Shown one piece after another: positions 43,750 to 52,075 of a DNA stretch of 64,000 nucleotides. Below the pieces are notes generated by a model. That model was given only the letters and a program-made list of their open reading frames with translations, did not search any database and was not told the DNA's origin. Position 1 is the first letter of the stretch. Every line of letters starts with the position of its first letter. The stretch comes from Bog-473 sp963777485 (GTDB lineage Bacteria; Actinomycetota; Acidimicrobiia; Acidimicrobiales; RAAP-2). A program made the position numbers and the translations under genes. The stretch spans positions 806,001 through 870,000 of the forward strand of contig CAVZQP010000002.1 of assembly GCA_963777485.1 (NCBI GenBank). The letters are read 5' to 3'.

Positions 43750-44169
43750 TCACTGGCTGCGGGGATCGTCCATCGGGTCGATGTATTCGAGTCCGAGCGG
43801 TCCGACGGCCGACACTTGGGTGACGTAGGTTCCAGATTTCGCCCAGTGGAAATGCGGTGTACCGCCGGGGAGCACTACGAGCGCTCCAGGTGGATAGGCG
43901 AGTAGCCGTTCCTCATCGAACTCGCTCCCCAGGCCGATGTAGAAGACGCCGGAAATCACGGTATACACGCGGTCCTCTGGGTGCTGATGCGGCATCAGCT
44001 TGATATTCGATGGGACCTTGACCCGGATGACGTACGGCTCCGGTTCCGATGGGTCGCCGACGACGATTGCCAGTCGCGCCGAGGGCGGAAACGCGGGAAA
44101 CGGCTTCCAATCGATCTCCTCGGGCAGAACCGACCTGTACTCGGCTTGCTCTGGTTGGTGGATCACCAT
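43750..44169 (-). CDS. Cupin-domain protein
   Basis: This 139-residue small cupin contains the metal-binding motif LMPHQHPEDRVYTVISGVFYIGLG (PHQHPEDR carries His, His and Glu) and the second motif PPGALVVLPGGTPHFHWAKSG. ATG at 44169 is used with GGGAGGT nine bases upstream; a TTG-start frame is longer by six codons. Resembles ChrR-like/quercetinase-type cupins. Possibly co-transcribed with the redoxin gene about 80 bases downstream. Confidence 0.82.
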   Translation of the reverse strand: MVIHQPEQAEYRSVLPEEIDWKPFPAFPPSARLAIVVGDPSEPEPYVIRVKVPSNIKLMPHQHPEDRVYTVISGVFYIGLGSEFDEERLLAYPPGALVVLPGGTPHFHWAKSGTYVTQVSAVGPLGLEYIDPMDDPRSQ

Positions 44170-44423
44170 CGTTGGTGGACCTCCCAACTACCTGGTGAGT
44201 GGCCCCTGAAGACGGCTCACCCTTCAGTGGTGATGCAGGGCCGACTGTAGCGCGGCGAGTTCGGTTCGGCATCGCCGACCGACCCCGCCCCGATCGATTT
44301 GGTTCGGGCTAGGTTCGCCGAGGACGCCAGTCCCATACCCCACCTCCGGACGCGGTGGCAGATCCGATGTTCATCGGCTGTGCCACGATCCGATCTTGGG
44401 CATCCGCGGGCGAAGGAGTTCAG

Positions 44424-46313
44424 GTGACCACGACCCCCATAGCGGACTATGCGCTCCTGTCGGACAGACATAGCGCCACGCTGGTCAGCCGGGGTGGATC
44501 GATCGACTGGCTCTGCTTCCCACGGTTTGACAGTCCCTCAACCTTCGGTCGGCTCCTTGGCGAGAACGCCGGGCACTGGTCTTTCGGGGTCGCCAACTCG
44601 ACGGAAAGGACCAGGCGCTACCTGGACCGCACCATGGTGCTCGAGACCACGCTCCGCACGCCGAGGGGTGCGGTCGCGATCACCGACGCACTTGCCATGG
44701 GACTTGGCAATCGAGGTCACGAACTCGGCAAAGCAGCGCCTCACGTGCTGCTGCGGCGCGCCACGTGCACGGAAGGACAGGTTGACTTGTCCTTGGAGTT
44801 CGTCCCGCGGCCCGAATATGGGTTGGATCATCCCTCGCTCGACGTGGTCGACGGTGGTGTGGCTGTGTCGGGGAGTGATGACGCGCTGGTGCTGTCAACA
44901 TCCGTGGCCCTGACGCTCGACCAGGATCGCGGCGGGGCTTCCGGCCGGTTCGAGCTCTCCCAAGGCGAAAGCATGGGCTTCGCCCTGCATCACGGGAACC
45001 GGGCCGAGGGCGATCCCGCCCGGGTCTGGAGCCCGTCGGAGATACGAGCCCGGCTCGAGGACACGGTGGCGGGATGGGAGTCGTGGTCGGAGCTTCACCA
45101 GGCGTACGTGGGTCCGTGGCGAGACCTGGTGCACCACAGCGGGCGGGTGCTCCAGTCTCTCTCCTTCGCGCCCACGGGCGCCATCTGCGCCGCGGCGACC
45201 ACGTCGTTGCCCGAGACGGTGGGTGGCTCCCGGAACTGGGATTACCGCTACGCCTGGGTGCGGGACGCTTCCTTCACGATCCAGGCCCTTTGGGTGGCGG
45301 CATGTCCCGACGAAGCCAACGAGTTCTTCGACTATGTCTCATCGTCCGCGGCCGGCTCGCTCGAGCAGGGCGGCGACCTGCAGATCATGTTCGGCATCGG
45401 AGGTGAGCGGGACCTCGACGAGCGGGAGTTGTCGCACCTGGAAGGCTGGCGGCACTCGGCGCCGGTTCGGATTGGCAACGCCGCCTGGAAACAACGCCAG
45501 CTCGACGTCTACGGCGAGTTGCTCAGCGCGGTGTACCGCATGTCTGACCACTTGTTCGACAACAGCCACCGGGTTGGTCCACTGTCGGACTCGGGCAAGT
45601 GGGATACGACCACGGACCTGGCACCGGCAACGCGAGAGTTCCTCGTGCAGCTGGCCGACACCGCCGCCCGCCGGTGGCAGGACAAGGACCAAGGAATCTG
45701 GGAGATCCGGGGCGAGCCGCGTGACTTCCTGTACTCGAAGCTGATGTGCTGGGTGGCTCTCGATCGAGCGGTGAAGCTCGCCGACCGTCTCGACGCCTCC
45801 TCTCGAGTTGAGTCATGGACGCAGACGAGGGAACAGATTCGTGCCGCCATCATCACCAAGGGCTGGAGTGAGGAAGCCAAAGCCTTTACCCAGTCCTTCG
45901 GCTCGGACGAGCTTGACGCCTCCAACCTCATGGTCCCTCTGGTGGGATTTCTCCCAGCCGACGATCCCAGGGTGCTGGCCACGATCGACGCCATAGAGGA
46001 CCGACTCACCGACGAGCGGGGGTTGGTCTATCGCTATCGGTCTCACGACGGCCTCGAGGGTGCGGAAGGCACCTTCCTCTTGTGCACCTTCTGGCTGGCT
46101 CAGGCTCTGGCGCTGGCGGGCCAGCCGCTTCGCGCCCGGGCCGTGTTCGAGCGTGCGGTCGCCTTCGTCAACGACGTCGGTCTGCTGGCCGAGGAGGTCG
46201 ATCCTGTCAGTGGCGAGCTTCTCGGCAACTTCCCGCAGGCGTTCAGCCACATCGGACTCGTCAACGCGGCCTGGGCAATTTCCGAGAGCGAAAGACGGAC
46301 GCAATCCACTTGA
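44424..46313 (+). CDS. GH15-family glycoside hydrolase (trehalase/glucoamylase-like)
   Basis: This 629-residue protein has an N-terminal beta-sandwich (SRGGSIDWLCFPRFDSPSTFGRLLG) and an (alpha/alpha)6 barrel with family motifs NWDYRYAWVRDASFTIQAL, DKDQGIWEIRGEPRDFLYSKLMCWVALDRAV (given as GIWEIRGEPRDFLYSK), and the late LAEEVDPVSGELLGNFPQAFSHIGL. These carry the two acid residues of inverting GH15 enzymes. Actinobacterial relatives hydrolyse trehalose or maltodextrins in the cytosol. GTG at 44424 has AAGGAG five bases upstream, which decides the start. Confidence 0.9.
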   Translation: MTTTPIADYALLSDRHSATLVSRGGSIDWLCFPRFDSPSTFGRLLGENAGHWSFGVANSTERTRRYLDRTMVLETTLRTPRGAVAITDALAMGLGNRGHELGKAAPHVLLRRATCTEGQVDLSLEFVPRPEYGLDHPSLDVVDGGVAVSGSDDALVLSTSVALTLDQDRGGASGRFELSQGESMGFALHHGNRAEGDPARVWSPSEIRARLEDTVAGWESWSELHQAYVGPWRDLVHHSGRVLQSLSFAPTGAICAAATTSLPETVGGSRNWDYRYAWVRDASFTIQALWVAACPDEANEFFDYVSSSAAGSLEQGGDLQIMFGIGGERDLDERELSHLEGWRHSAPVRIGNAAWKQRQLDVYGELLSAVYRMSDHLFDNSHRVGPLSDSGKWDTTTDLAPATREFLVQLADTAARRWQDKDQGIWEIRGEPRDFLYSKLMCWVALDRAVKLADRLDASSRVESWTQTREQIRAAIITKGWSEEAKAFTQSFGSDELDASNLMVPLVGFLPADDPRVLATIDAIEDRLTDERGLVYRYRSHDGLEGAEGTFLLCTFWLAQALALAGQPLRARAVFERAVAFVNDVGLLAEEVDPVSGELLGNFPQAFSHIGLVNAAWAISESERRTQST

Positions 46314-46371
46314 ACATTTGCTGGACTCGCGTGGGATCTTTGAAGCTGACCCTTTCAAGTTCGGAGGCCAT

Positions 46372-46986
46372 ATGCGCAGCGACATCCATGAAGGCGAGAC
46401 GTTTCCCGACTACGAGCTCGCCGATCAGTCCGGCCGGCGACGGTCCCTCTCGGAGCTCCAGGGAGGCAACCCGATGGTGCTCCACCTGTCCCGTGGAGGC
46501 TTCGATCCCAAAGAACATCAGTTCGTCGGGCAATTGGTCGACGTGTATCCCGAGTTCCGAAATGCCTACACGCGCCTGGTCTTGATCTCGACCGACAACC
46601 AGCTGAACATCAATGAGTTCCGGGACGCGCTGGGCGCCACGTGGCCGTTCCTGTCCGACCCCGATCGGGTCGTGCAGAAGGATCTGGACATCAAAGAGTT
46701 CACAGATGAGCCGCACGATCCGATGATCCCGCACACGTTCGTTCTCGAGCCCGGCCTCAAGATCTTCAAGGTCTACAACGGCTACTGGTACTGGGGCCGC
46801 CCCACGATGGCAGAGCTGCACGTGGATCTGAGGGGGGTCTTCAAGAAAATTCGACCGGATTTCGACTTGGCAGCTCCGGGGTTGCGGGAGGCCTGGGAAC
46901 GAGGAGAACGGGACCAATTCCTCGTCGACACGCTGGAGGAGCCGATCCGTTACACCGAAGGCAAGAGCATCGGCATCAAACGCTGA
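46372..46986 (+). CDS. Redoxin-like paralogue lacking its cysteine
   Basis: This 204-residue protein is clearly paralogous to the one at 43068-43670 (TFPDYELADQSGRRRSLSELQG, SDPDRVVQKDLDIKEF, IPHTFVLEPGLKIFKVYNGYWYWGRPT). The active-site segment reads LSRGGFDPKEHQF, so the cysteine position is Asp45. It cannot act by the usual peroxidatic mechanism. ATG at 46372 is preceded by GGAGG. It lies 58 bases after the GH15 gene in the same direction. Possibly a partner or regulator of its cysteine-bearing paralogue. Confidence 0.78.
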   Translation: MRSDIHEGETFPDYELADQSGRRRSLSELQGGNPMVLHLSRGGFDPKEHQFVGQLVDVYPEFRNAYTRLVLISTDNQLNINEFRDALGATWPFLSDPDRVVQKDLDIKEFTDEPHDPMIPHTFVLEPGLKIFKVYNGYWYWGRPTMAELHVDLRGVFKKIRPDFDLAAPGLREAWERGERDQFLVDTLEEPIRYTEGKSIGIKR

Positions 46987-47208
46987 CCCTGGCGGGGTCG
47001 GGGCGCCCGTCCTCCGCTCGGGTCCTCGACCAAAGGAACTCGAGCTGCTCGCGGGCCGGCGGAAAGGTTGAGACGTGCGCCCGTGCATCGCCATTCGACC
47101 GTCCATACGCTGGAACAGCGTCGGACGCCGAGCGCAACCGATTTTTCAGGTGCAAGGCGTTCGCCTTGGCGCGACAATCACTTCGGGACCAGACAGAGGA
47201 GAGCCCGG

Positions 47209-47889
47209 ATGAACAGCGTCCCTGGAGAGAGTGGGGCAGCCGGCGGGTCACCGAGCAACGAGCCGGCCGACCTGAAGCTCGAGGTAGTGGTCATCCCCGT
47301 CGCCGACGCCGACCGCTCCAAGGCGTTCTACTCCGGCCTCGGATGGAGGCTCGACGCGGACTTCTCCTTCGACAACGGGTTCCGGGTCGTGCAATTCACG
47401 CCACCGGGATCGCGGTGTTCTGTGCAGTTCGGCACCCACATCACAAGTGCACCACCCGGATCGGCCCATGGCCTCTACTTGATCGTGTCCGACATCGAGG
47501 CCGGGCGCGACGAACTCGTCAATCGGGGAGCGAAGGTCAGCGAGGTCTTCCATTCGGGAGCGCCTGGGGCGCAACTGGACCCCGAGGGCGTGGATAATCG
47601 GGTCAACGGGCCCGATCCGGAACACCCGAGCTACAACTCCTTTGCGACGTTCGAAGATCCGGATGGCAACGGCTGGCTGCTCCAAGAGATAACAGATCGC
47701 CTTCCCGGCCGGCTCGACCCAACGGTCACTGCGTTCGACTCAGCCGGTGACCTGGCTGCGGCGTTGCGCCGCGCCGAGTCGGCCCACGGCGAGCACGAGA
47801 AGCGGATCGGCAAGGCTGACCCGGATTGGCCCGACTGGTACGCCGAGTACATGGTGCGCGAACAGATTGGTCAGGAGCTTCCGACGTGA
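47209..47889 (+). CDS. VOC/glyoxalase-fold protein with C-terminal extension
   Basis: In this 226-residue protein residues 20-155 form a vicinal-oxygen-chelate fold (KLEVVVIPVADADRSKAFYSGLGWRLDADF, SAHGLYLIVSDIEAGRDELVNRGAKVSEV, NSFATFEDPDGNGWLLQEI). The remaining 70 residues (AALRRAESAHGEHEKRIG...WYAEYMVREQ) look like the short helical domain found in several proteins of unknown function. GAGGAGAG precedes the ATG. The stop overlaps the GTG of the flavoprotein downstream (GTGA). Confidence 0.82.
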   Translation: MNSVPGESGAAGGSPSNEPADLKLEVVVIPVADADRSKAFYSGLGWRLDADFSFDNGFRVVQFTPPGSRCSVQFGTHITSAPPGSAHGLYLIVSDIEAGRDELVNRGAKVSEVFHSGAPGAQLDPEGVDNRVNGPDPEHPSYNSFATFEDPDGNGWLLQEITDRLPGRLDPTVTAFDSAGDLAAALRRAESAHGEHEKRIGKADPDWPDWYAEYMVREQIGQELPT

Positions 47890-49259
47890 GCGATTTCGAC
47901 GTGATCGTGCTGGGCGGCGGTGCGCCCGGCGAGCACTGTGCCGGGGCCATCGCGGCGCGGGGGTTTCGCGTCGCCGTCGTCGAGCGGGAGCTGGTCGGCG
48001 GAGAGTGCTCCTACTGGGCGTGCATCCCGTCCAAGTCTCTCTTGCGTCCCGGGGAGGCGGTACAGGGCGCCCGCGACGTCGACGCCCGTGCCGAGGTGAA
48101 CGTGCAGGCGGCGCTCGACTGGCGCGACTACATGGTGTCCTCCTATTCGGATGCCGGGCAGGAGAAATGGCTGAGGGATCGGGGCATCGAACTGATCCGG
48201 GGTGTGGGGCAGCTCGCCGGGCCGGGCGTGGTCGACGTGGACGGCGCTCGCCACACAGCGGACCATGTCGTCGTAGCGACGGGCGCGGCACCTTTCGTGC
48301 CGACCATTCCGGGGCTCGACGATCTCGATGGCGTCTGGGGCACGCGGGAGGCCACGGGCATGAAGAGCGTGCCCCGCCGCCTCATCGTTCTTGGCGGTGG
48401 ATCGGCCGGAGTCGAGATCGGACAGGTGGTCCAGCGGCTTGGTGGACAGGCCGTCCTCGTCGAGGGCGCCAATCGGCTGATCCCACGAGAGCCTGCGCCC
48501 CTCGGTGAGGCTCTGAGCGAGGCATTGCGGCGGGACGGGATGGAATTGCATCTCGGAGTCCAGGCGGCCGAGGCCTCGCGTGATGGAGCCGACTACGTCC
48601 TGAGACTCTCAGACGGCAGTGAGGTGCGCGGTGACCGACTGTTGGTGTCGACCGGCCGTCGTCCTCGCGTCAAAGGGATCGGGCTCGAGACCGTCGGCAT
48701 CGAGGCGGACCCACACGGGATTCGTGTGGACGAGTACCTGCGGGCCGCCGAAAAGACCTGGGCCATTGGTGATGTCAACGGGATCTGGCCCCTGACCCAC
48801 GTCGGCGAGTACGAAGGCGATGTCGTGGCAGCGAACATCGCCGGTGAGAGCCACCCGGCGAACTACGAGGCCGTGCCACGCGTGACCTATACAGACCCCC
48901 AAGCGGCCGCAGTCGGTGCCCCGGAGGCTCCCTACTGCTGCACGACCCTCTTGACCGACGTGTCCAAGACCGCGACGTACAGCCACAAGTACGCCGAGTC
49001 GAACGGATTCTTGACCCTGCTCAGCGACGGCGTCCGCTTGACCGGCGCTTACGCCCTCGGACCGGAGGCCGGCGAATGGCTCCAACAGGCGACGCTCGCC
49101 ATACGCTCCCGCATACCGCTGGAGGTTCTGAGCGACGTCATTCAGCCCTTCCCGAGCTTCTCGACCATCTTCGATTCGGGGTTCAAAACCCTTCGAATGC
49201 AGATTGCGAAGATGCCGCCGCCTTTGCAGCCGATGCAGGCGCAGATGGCGCGGGCATGA
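47886..49259 (+). CDS. Class I pyridine-nucleotide disulfide oxidoreductase-like flavoprotein
   Basis: This 457-residue FAD/NAD(P)-binding protein is of the mercuric reductase/dihydrolipoamide dehydrogenase type. Seen are the N-terminal FAD fold FDVIVLGGGAPGEHCAGAIAA, the redox pair Cys41-x4-Cys46 (GGECSYWACIPSKSLL), NAD fold LIVLGGGSAGVEIGQVVQRLG and AIGDVNGIWPLTHVGEYEGDVVAANI. In the C-terminal dimer interface, the usual HxxxxE acid-base pair is absent (VIQPFPSFSTIFDSGF). It can bind FAD and may reduce a small disulfide or quinone, but the reaction is unknown. Coupled to the upstream VOC gene. Confidence 0.85.
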   Translation: MSDFDVIVLGGGAPGEHCAGAIAARGFRVAVVERELVGGECSYWACIPSKSLLRPGEAVQGARDVDARAEVNVQAALDWRDYMVSSYSDAGQEKWLRDRGIELIRGVGQLAGPGVVDVDGARHTADHVVVATGAAPFVPTIPGLDDLDGVWGTREATGMKSVPRRLIVLGGGSAGVEIGQVVQRLGGQAVLVEGANRLIPREPAPLGEALSEALRRDGMELHLGVQAAEASRDGADYVLRLSDGSEVRGDRLLVSTGRRPRVKGIGLETVGIEADPHGIRVDEYLRAAEKTWAIGDVNGIWPLTHVGEYEGDVVAANIAGESHPANYEAVPRVTYTDPQAAAVGAPEAPYCCTTLLTDVSKTATYSHKYAESNGFLTLLSDGVRLTGAYALGPEAGEWLQQATLAIRSRIPLEVLSDVIQPFPSFSTIFDSGFKTLRMQIAKMPPPLQPMQAQMARA

Positions 49260-49285
49260 CCGTGCAAAACCATCAGAGGTAGCAG

Positions 49286-50197
49286 ATGGCCGATGTCCCG
49301 TCACCCAAAGAAAATGTATTGCTCACCCACTTCATCGTGTCGGACGACGTCGAGCGCTCCCGGCGCTTCTATACCGAGGTGCTTGGGGGACGGGTCGCCT
49401 TCTCCAACCCCAGAGGGCCAACAAACGTCGCACTCTCAAATAGCTGGATCGTCATCAATGGCGGCGGAGGCCCGACCGACGACAAGCCGGAGGTCACGTT
49501 GGAGACGCCCGCCGACCCAGGTCGGGTGAGCAGCTTCGTGAACATCCGGGTCAAGGACATTGAGGCGGTGTACTCCGAATGGAGCGCCCGCGGCGCTCAG
49601 TTCCTGACCCCGCCCAAGCAGCACGAGTACGAGATCCGTTGCTACATCCGTGATCCCGACGGTCACCTGATCGAAGTGGGGCAGACCACCGACCCCGGGG
49701 GGGATTGGGTGCCCGATCACTGGCCATCGAGTACGTACGCCAACGAGCTTCCACGTCCCCCAGAGGGAATCGTGCTGGCCCACTTCATCGTGTCGGACGA
49801 TGTCGAGCGCTCCCGCCACTTTTACAGCGACGTGCTTGGAGGCAGGCTCGCGTTCTCGGGACCGGGAGGGCTGACGTATGTCCAACTGTCGAACAGTTGG
49901 GTCATCATCAACGTCGGCGGGGGCCCGACCGATGACAAGCCGGAGGTCACGCTGGAGACGCCCGGAGATCTCAACCGGGTGAGCAGTTTCCTCAATATCC
50001 GGGTAACGGATATGGATGCCATCTACCGCGAATGGAGTGCGCGTGGTGCGCAATTCCTGACGCCACCGAAGCAGCACGAGTTCGAGATCCGTTGTTACGT
50101 TCGCGATCCCGATGGTCATCTGATCGAGGTGGGACAAACGACGGATCCCGATGGGGATTGGTCCCCCGACCACTGGCCATCGAGCAAATCCAAATGA
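49286..50197 (+). CDS. Tandem-duplicated VOC/glyoxalase-like protein
   Basis: This 303-residue protein is made of two near-identical VOC domains (about 8-150 and 158-300). Both contain the same segments: HFIVSDDVERSR, FYTEVLGG or FYSDVLGG, GGGPTDDKPEVTLETP, RVSSFVNIRVKD or RVSSFLNIRVTD, EWSARGAQFLTPPKQHE and RDPDGHLIEVGQTTDP. DNA similarity between halves is obvious, indicating a recent internal duplication. VOC domains pair to form one active site, so this could be a fused dimer. Substrate unknown. Confidence 0.85.
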   Translation: MADVPSPKENVLLTHFIVSDDVERSRRFYTEVLGGRVAFSNPRGPTNVALSNSWIVINGGGGPTDDKPEVTLETPADPGRVSSFVNIRVKDIEAVYSEWSARGAQFLTPPKQHEYEIRCYIRDPDGHLIEVGQTTDPGGDWVPDHWPSSTYANELPRPPEGIVLAHFIVSDDVERSRHFYSDVLGGRLAFSGPGGLTYVQLSNSWVIINVGGGPTDDKPEVTLETPGDLNRVSSFLNIRVTDMDAIYREWSARGAQFLTPPKQHEFEIRCYVRDPDGHLIEVGQTTDPDGDWSPDHWPSSKSK

Positions 50198-50225
50198 GAT
50201 TCCCGGTGCTGAGACCGTCTCGAAC

Positions 50226-50861
50226 ATGACCACGGCAATCATCGGCACCGGAGGAATCGGATCGGCTATCGCCCGCCAGCTGGCTTCGGGTGGCGAAGCC
50301 CTGCAACTCTCGAGCGCCGACAAGGAGTCAGCTCGAAAGCTGGCGGCCGCAATCGGCGGAGCGGCGTCCGTCGCCGCCGACAACCGAGCCGCTCTGCAGG
50401 GAGCCGATGCCGTCGTTCTTGCGCTCCGATTCTCCGTGTTGAAGGACGTCATCGAAGAAGTCGCGGACGCGCTGGATGATACACCTCTCGTCGTTCCGAG
50501 CAATCCCGTCGGCCTCGACGCACAAGGCAAGGTCGTACGGCTCCTGCCGGAAGGACAGTCATCGGGCGAGGCCGTCACTGGGTGGTTGCCGGCCGGGACA
50601 CCCTTTGCCATTGCGTTCGGCACCATGTCGGCCGATCTCCTCGAGTCCTCGAGTCATCGGTCGCCCGAGCGCGCGGTTCTGTTCTACGTGTCCGAGGTCG
50701 ACCGTGGGCGCAACGAGGTCGAGCACTTGATCCGGACGGCGGGCTTCGAGCCCCTGAGGATCGGCGGGATCGAGCAGTCGAGGCGACTCGAGGTGGGCGG
50801 CGATCTTCATGATCTTGTGGTGGGCTCCGCGGAAGCACGGTCCCTGGTCGTTGGGGCCTGA
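50226..50861 (+). CDS. F420/NADP reductase-like dinucleotide-binding protein
   Basis: This 211-residue protein has N-terminal TTAIIGTGGIGSAIARQLASGGE, a Rossmann fold with a non-acidic residue after strand two (LQLSSADKESARKL), as in NADP-binding F420-dependent NADP reductase-like proteins, then DAVVLALRFSVLKDVIEEV and VPSNPVG. The C-terminal half lacks a recognised catalytic motif. Many actinobacterial members have no known substrate. It is 28 bases after the duplicated VOC gene on the same strand. Confidence 0.75.
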   Translation: MTTAIIGTGGIGSAIARQLASGGEALQLSSADKESARKLAAAIGGAASVAADNRAALQGADAVVLALRFSVLKDVIEEVADALDDTPLVVPSNPVGLDAQGKVVRLLPEGQSSGEAVTGWLPAGTPFAIAFGTMSADLLESSSHRSPERAVLFYVSEVDRGRNEVEHLIRTAGFEPLRIGGIEQSRRLEVGGDLHDLVVGSAEARSLVVGA

Positions 50862-50914
50862 TTGCCTTCCGACTTGGCCATGCAAGCGAACGGGACCAAA
50901 GCAGAGGCGCTGTC

Positions 50915-51052
50915 GTGAACAGCCGTCTTCCCGATCGAATACTCGACCTGATCTACCCCTTTGAAGCGAGCGTCGGCGCTCCCCACATGCTCGTCGGTGT
51001 CGGAGGACGCCAGAGCGATGAGGTGATCGGCGAGGGGTACCTCGTCGGATGA
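50915..51052 (+). CDS. Possible 45-residue leader protein of the SDR gene
   Basis: A short frame starts at GTG 50915 and ends with TGA overlapping the ATG of the following SDR (ATGA). The translated sequence (start LPDRILDLIYPFEASVGAPHM) has no family I recognise and no strong ribosome-binding site. The overlap is the main argument for expression. Confidence 0.3.
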   Translation: MNSRLPDRILDLIYPFEASVGAPHMLVGVGGRQSDEVIGEGYLVG

Positions 51053-51774
51053 GCGCTGCATCCGACGCCTCACGCAAGGTCGCGGTGGTGACCGGAGCGT
51101 CTCAAGGCATCGGCGCCGGCGCTGCGGAAAGCTTCCGGGAGGCCGGATATGCCGTCGTGGGCGTGTCGCGATCGATCAGTCCCTCGGGCGCATCCGACTT
51201 TCTGACGGTGAGGGGTGATATTGCCGAGGTCGAGACCGCCCAAATGATCGTGGATCAGGCGGTCAATCGCTTCGGGCGCATCGACACCCTGATCAACAAC
51301 GCTGGGATCTTCATTAGTAAGCCCTTTACCGACTACACACTCAAGGACTATTTGGAGATCACGGCAGTGAATCTGACCGGGTTCTTCCATGTCACCCAGG
51401 CCGTCATCCGCCAGATGCTCACCCAGGATTCGGGTGGTCACATCGTGAATCTCACGACGACCCTTGTCGACCACGCCGAGAGCGAGAACCCATCTGCTCT
51501 GGTCTCGCTCACCAAGGGTGGTCTGGCAGCCGTGACGCGCTCACTTGCTATCGAGTACGCGTCTCGAGGTGTGCGGTGCAACGCAGTCTCGCTCGGGGTC
51601 ATACAGAACCCCGCCTTCGATTCGGCGTCGTATGAAGGCCTCGCAGCACTTCATCCCCTGGGCCGAGTCGGTCAGATCAGCGACGTCGTCGAGGGAATCC
51701 TCTATCTCGAGCGAGCCTCATTTGTCACGGGAGTTGTCCTGCACATCGACGGTGGTCAGTCCGCGGGGGCCTGA
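51049..51774 (+). CDS. Short-chain dehydrogenase/reductase-like protein lacking the active-site Tyr
   Basis: This 241-residue SDR fold has VAVVTGASQGIGAGAAESF, NNAG (TLINNAGIFISKPFTDY), and the C-terminal GRVGQISDVVEGILYLERASFVTGVVLHIDGG. The active-site helix reads PSALVSLTKGGLAAVTRSL: the Lys is present but the expected Tyr four residues before is Val, and the Ser position in NLTTTLVDH is Thr. The fold is intact, so the protein may bind cofactor without standard catalysis. Last gene of island 1; starts within the stop of a small upstream frame. Confidence 0.85.
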   Translation: MSAASDASRKVAVVTGASQGIGAGAAESFREAGYAVVGVSRSISPSGASDFLTVRGDIAEVETAQMIVDQAVNRFGRIDTLINNAGIFISKPFTDYTLKDYLEITAVNLTGFFHVTQAVIRQMLTQDSGGHIVNLTTTLVDHAESENPSALVSLTKGGLAAVTRSLAIEYASRGVRCNAVSLGVIQNPAFDSASYEGLAALHPLGRVGQISDVVEGILYLERASFVTGVVLHIDGGQSAGA

Positions 51775-51874
51775 ATTCGCCAACTGGTCCTCACGCGAGA
51801 ATCGGATGCTCATCGCCCTTTGAGATCGACTCCTCCCGCAACCTCGCTCCCCTTCCGGCAGAAACAATCAATCT

Positions 51875-51894
51875 CACGAAAATCCCACGGATTC
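51875..51894. repeat. Arm-like repeat before the second att copy
   Basis: CACGAAAATCCCACGGATTC lies 124 bases before the att core at 52019. The identical 20-mer lies at almost the same distance before the third att copy (55952-55971). It includes the AATCCCAC motif also found at the left junction. Probably an integrase arm-site. Confidence 0.6.
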
Positions 51895-52018
51895 AGATCC
51901 GGATGTCGTCGAGGTATTCGCTGCTCATGGTGCCGAATCGCTGATCAGTCCAGCTGGAAGGGCAATTCAGCGATACTCGGTTGACCGGTGAGTTAGCTGG
52001 TGGACGCTCGATCTAGGT

Positions 52019-52061
52019 CTCATAACCCGAAGGTCGGAGGTTCAAATCCTCCCCCCGCCAC
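52019..52061 (+). repeat. attR of island 1 (43-base tRNA fragment)
   Basis: A perfect copy of the last 43 bases of the tRNA(fMet) gene stops before the terminal CCA; upstream sequence is not tRNA. It marks the right end of a 12.4-kb island that starts at 39636. The preceding CTAGGTCTCATAACC and following CTCA are shared with the third copy. Confidence 0.88.
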
Positions 52062-52075
52062 TCAGGGACGGCAGG

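Noticed and set aside
52019..52061. Second tRNA(fMet) gene
   Set aside because: Only the 3' half is present; the acceptor 5' strand, D-arm and CCA are missing, so this is an attachment remnant.
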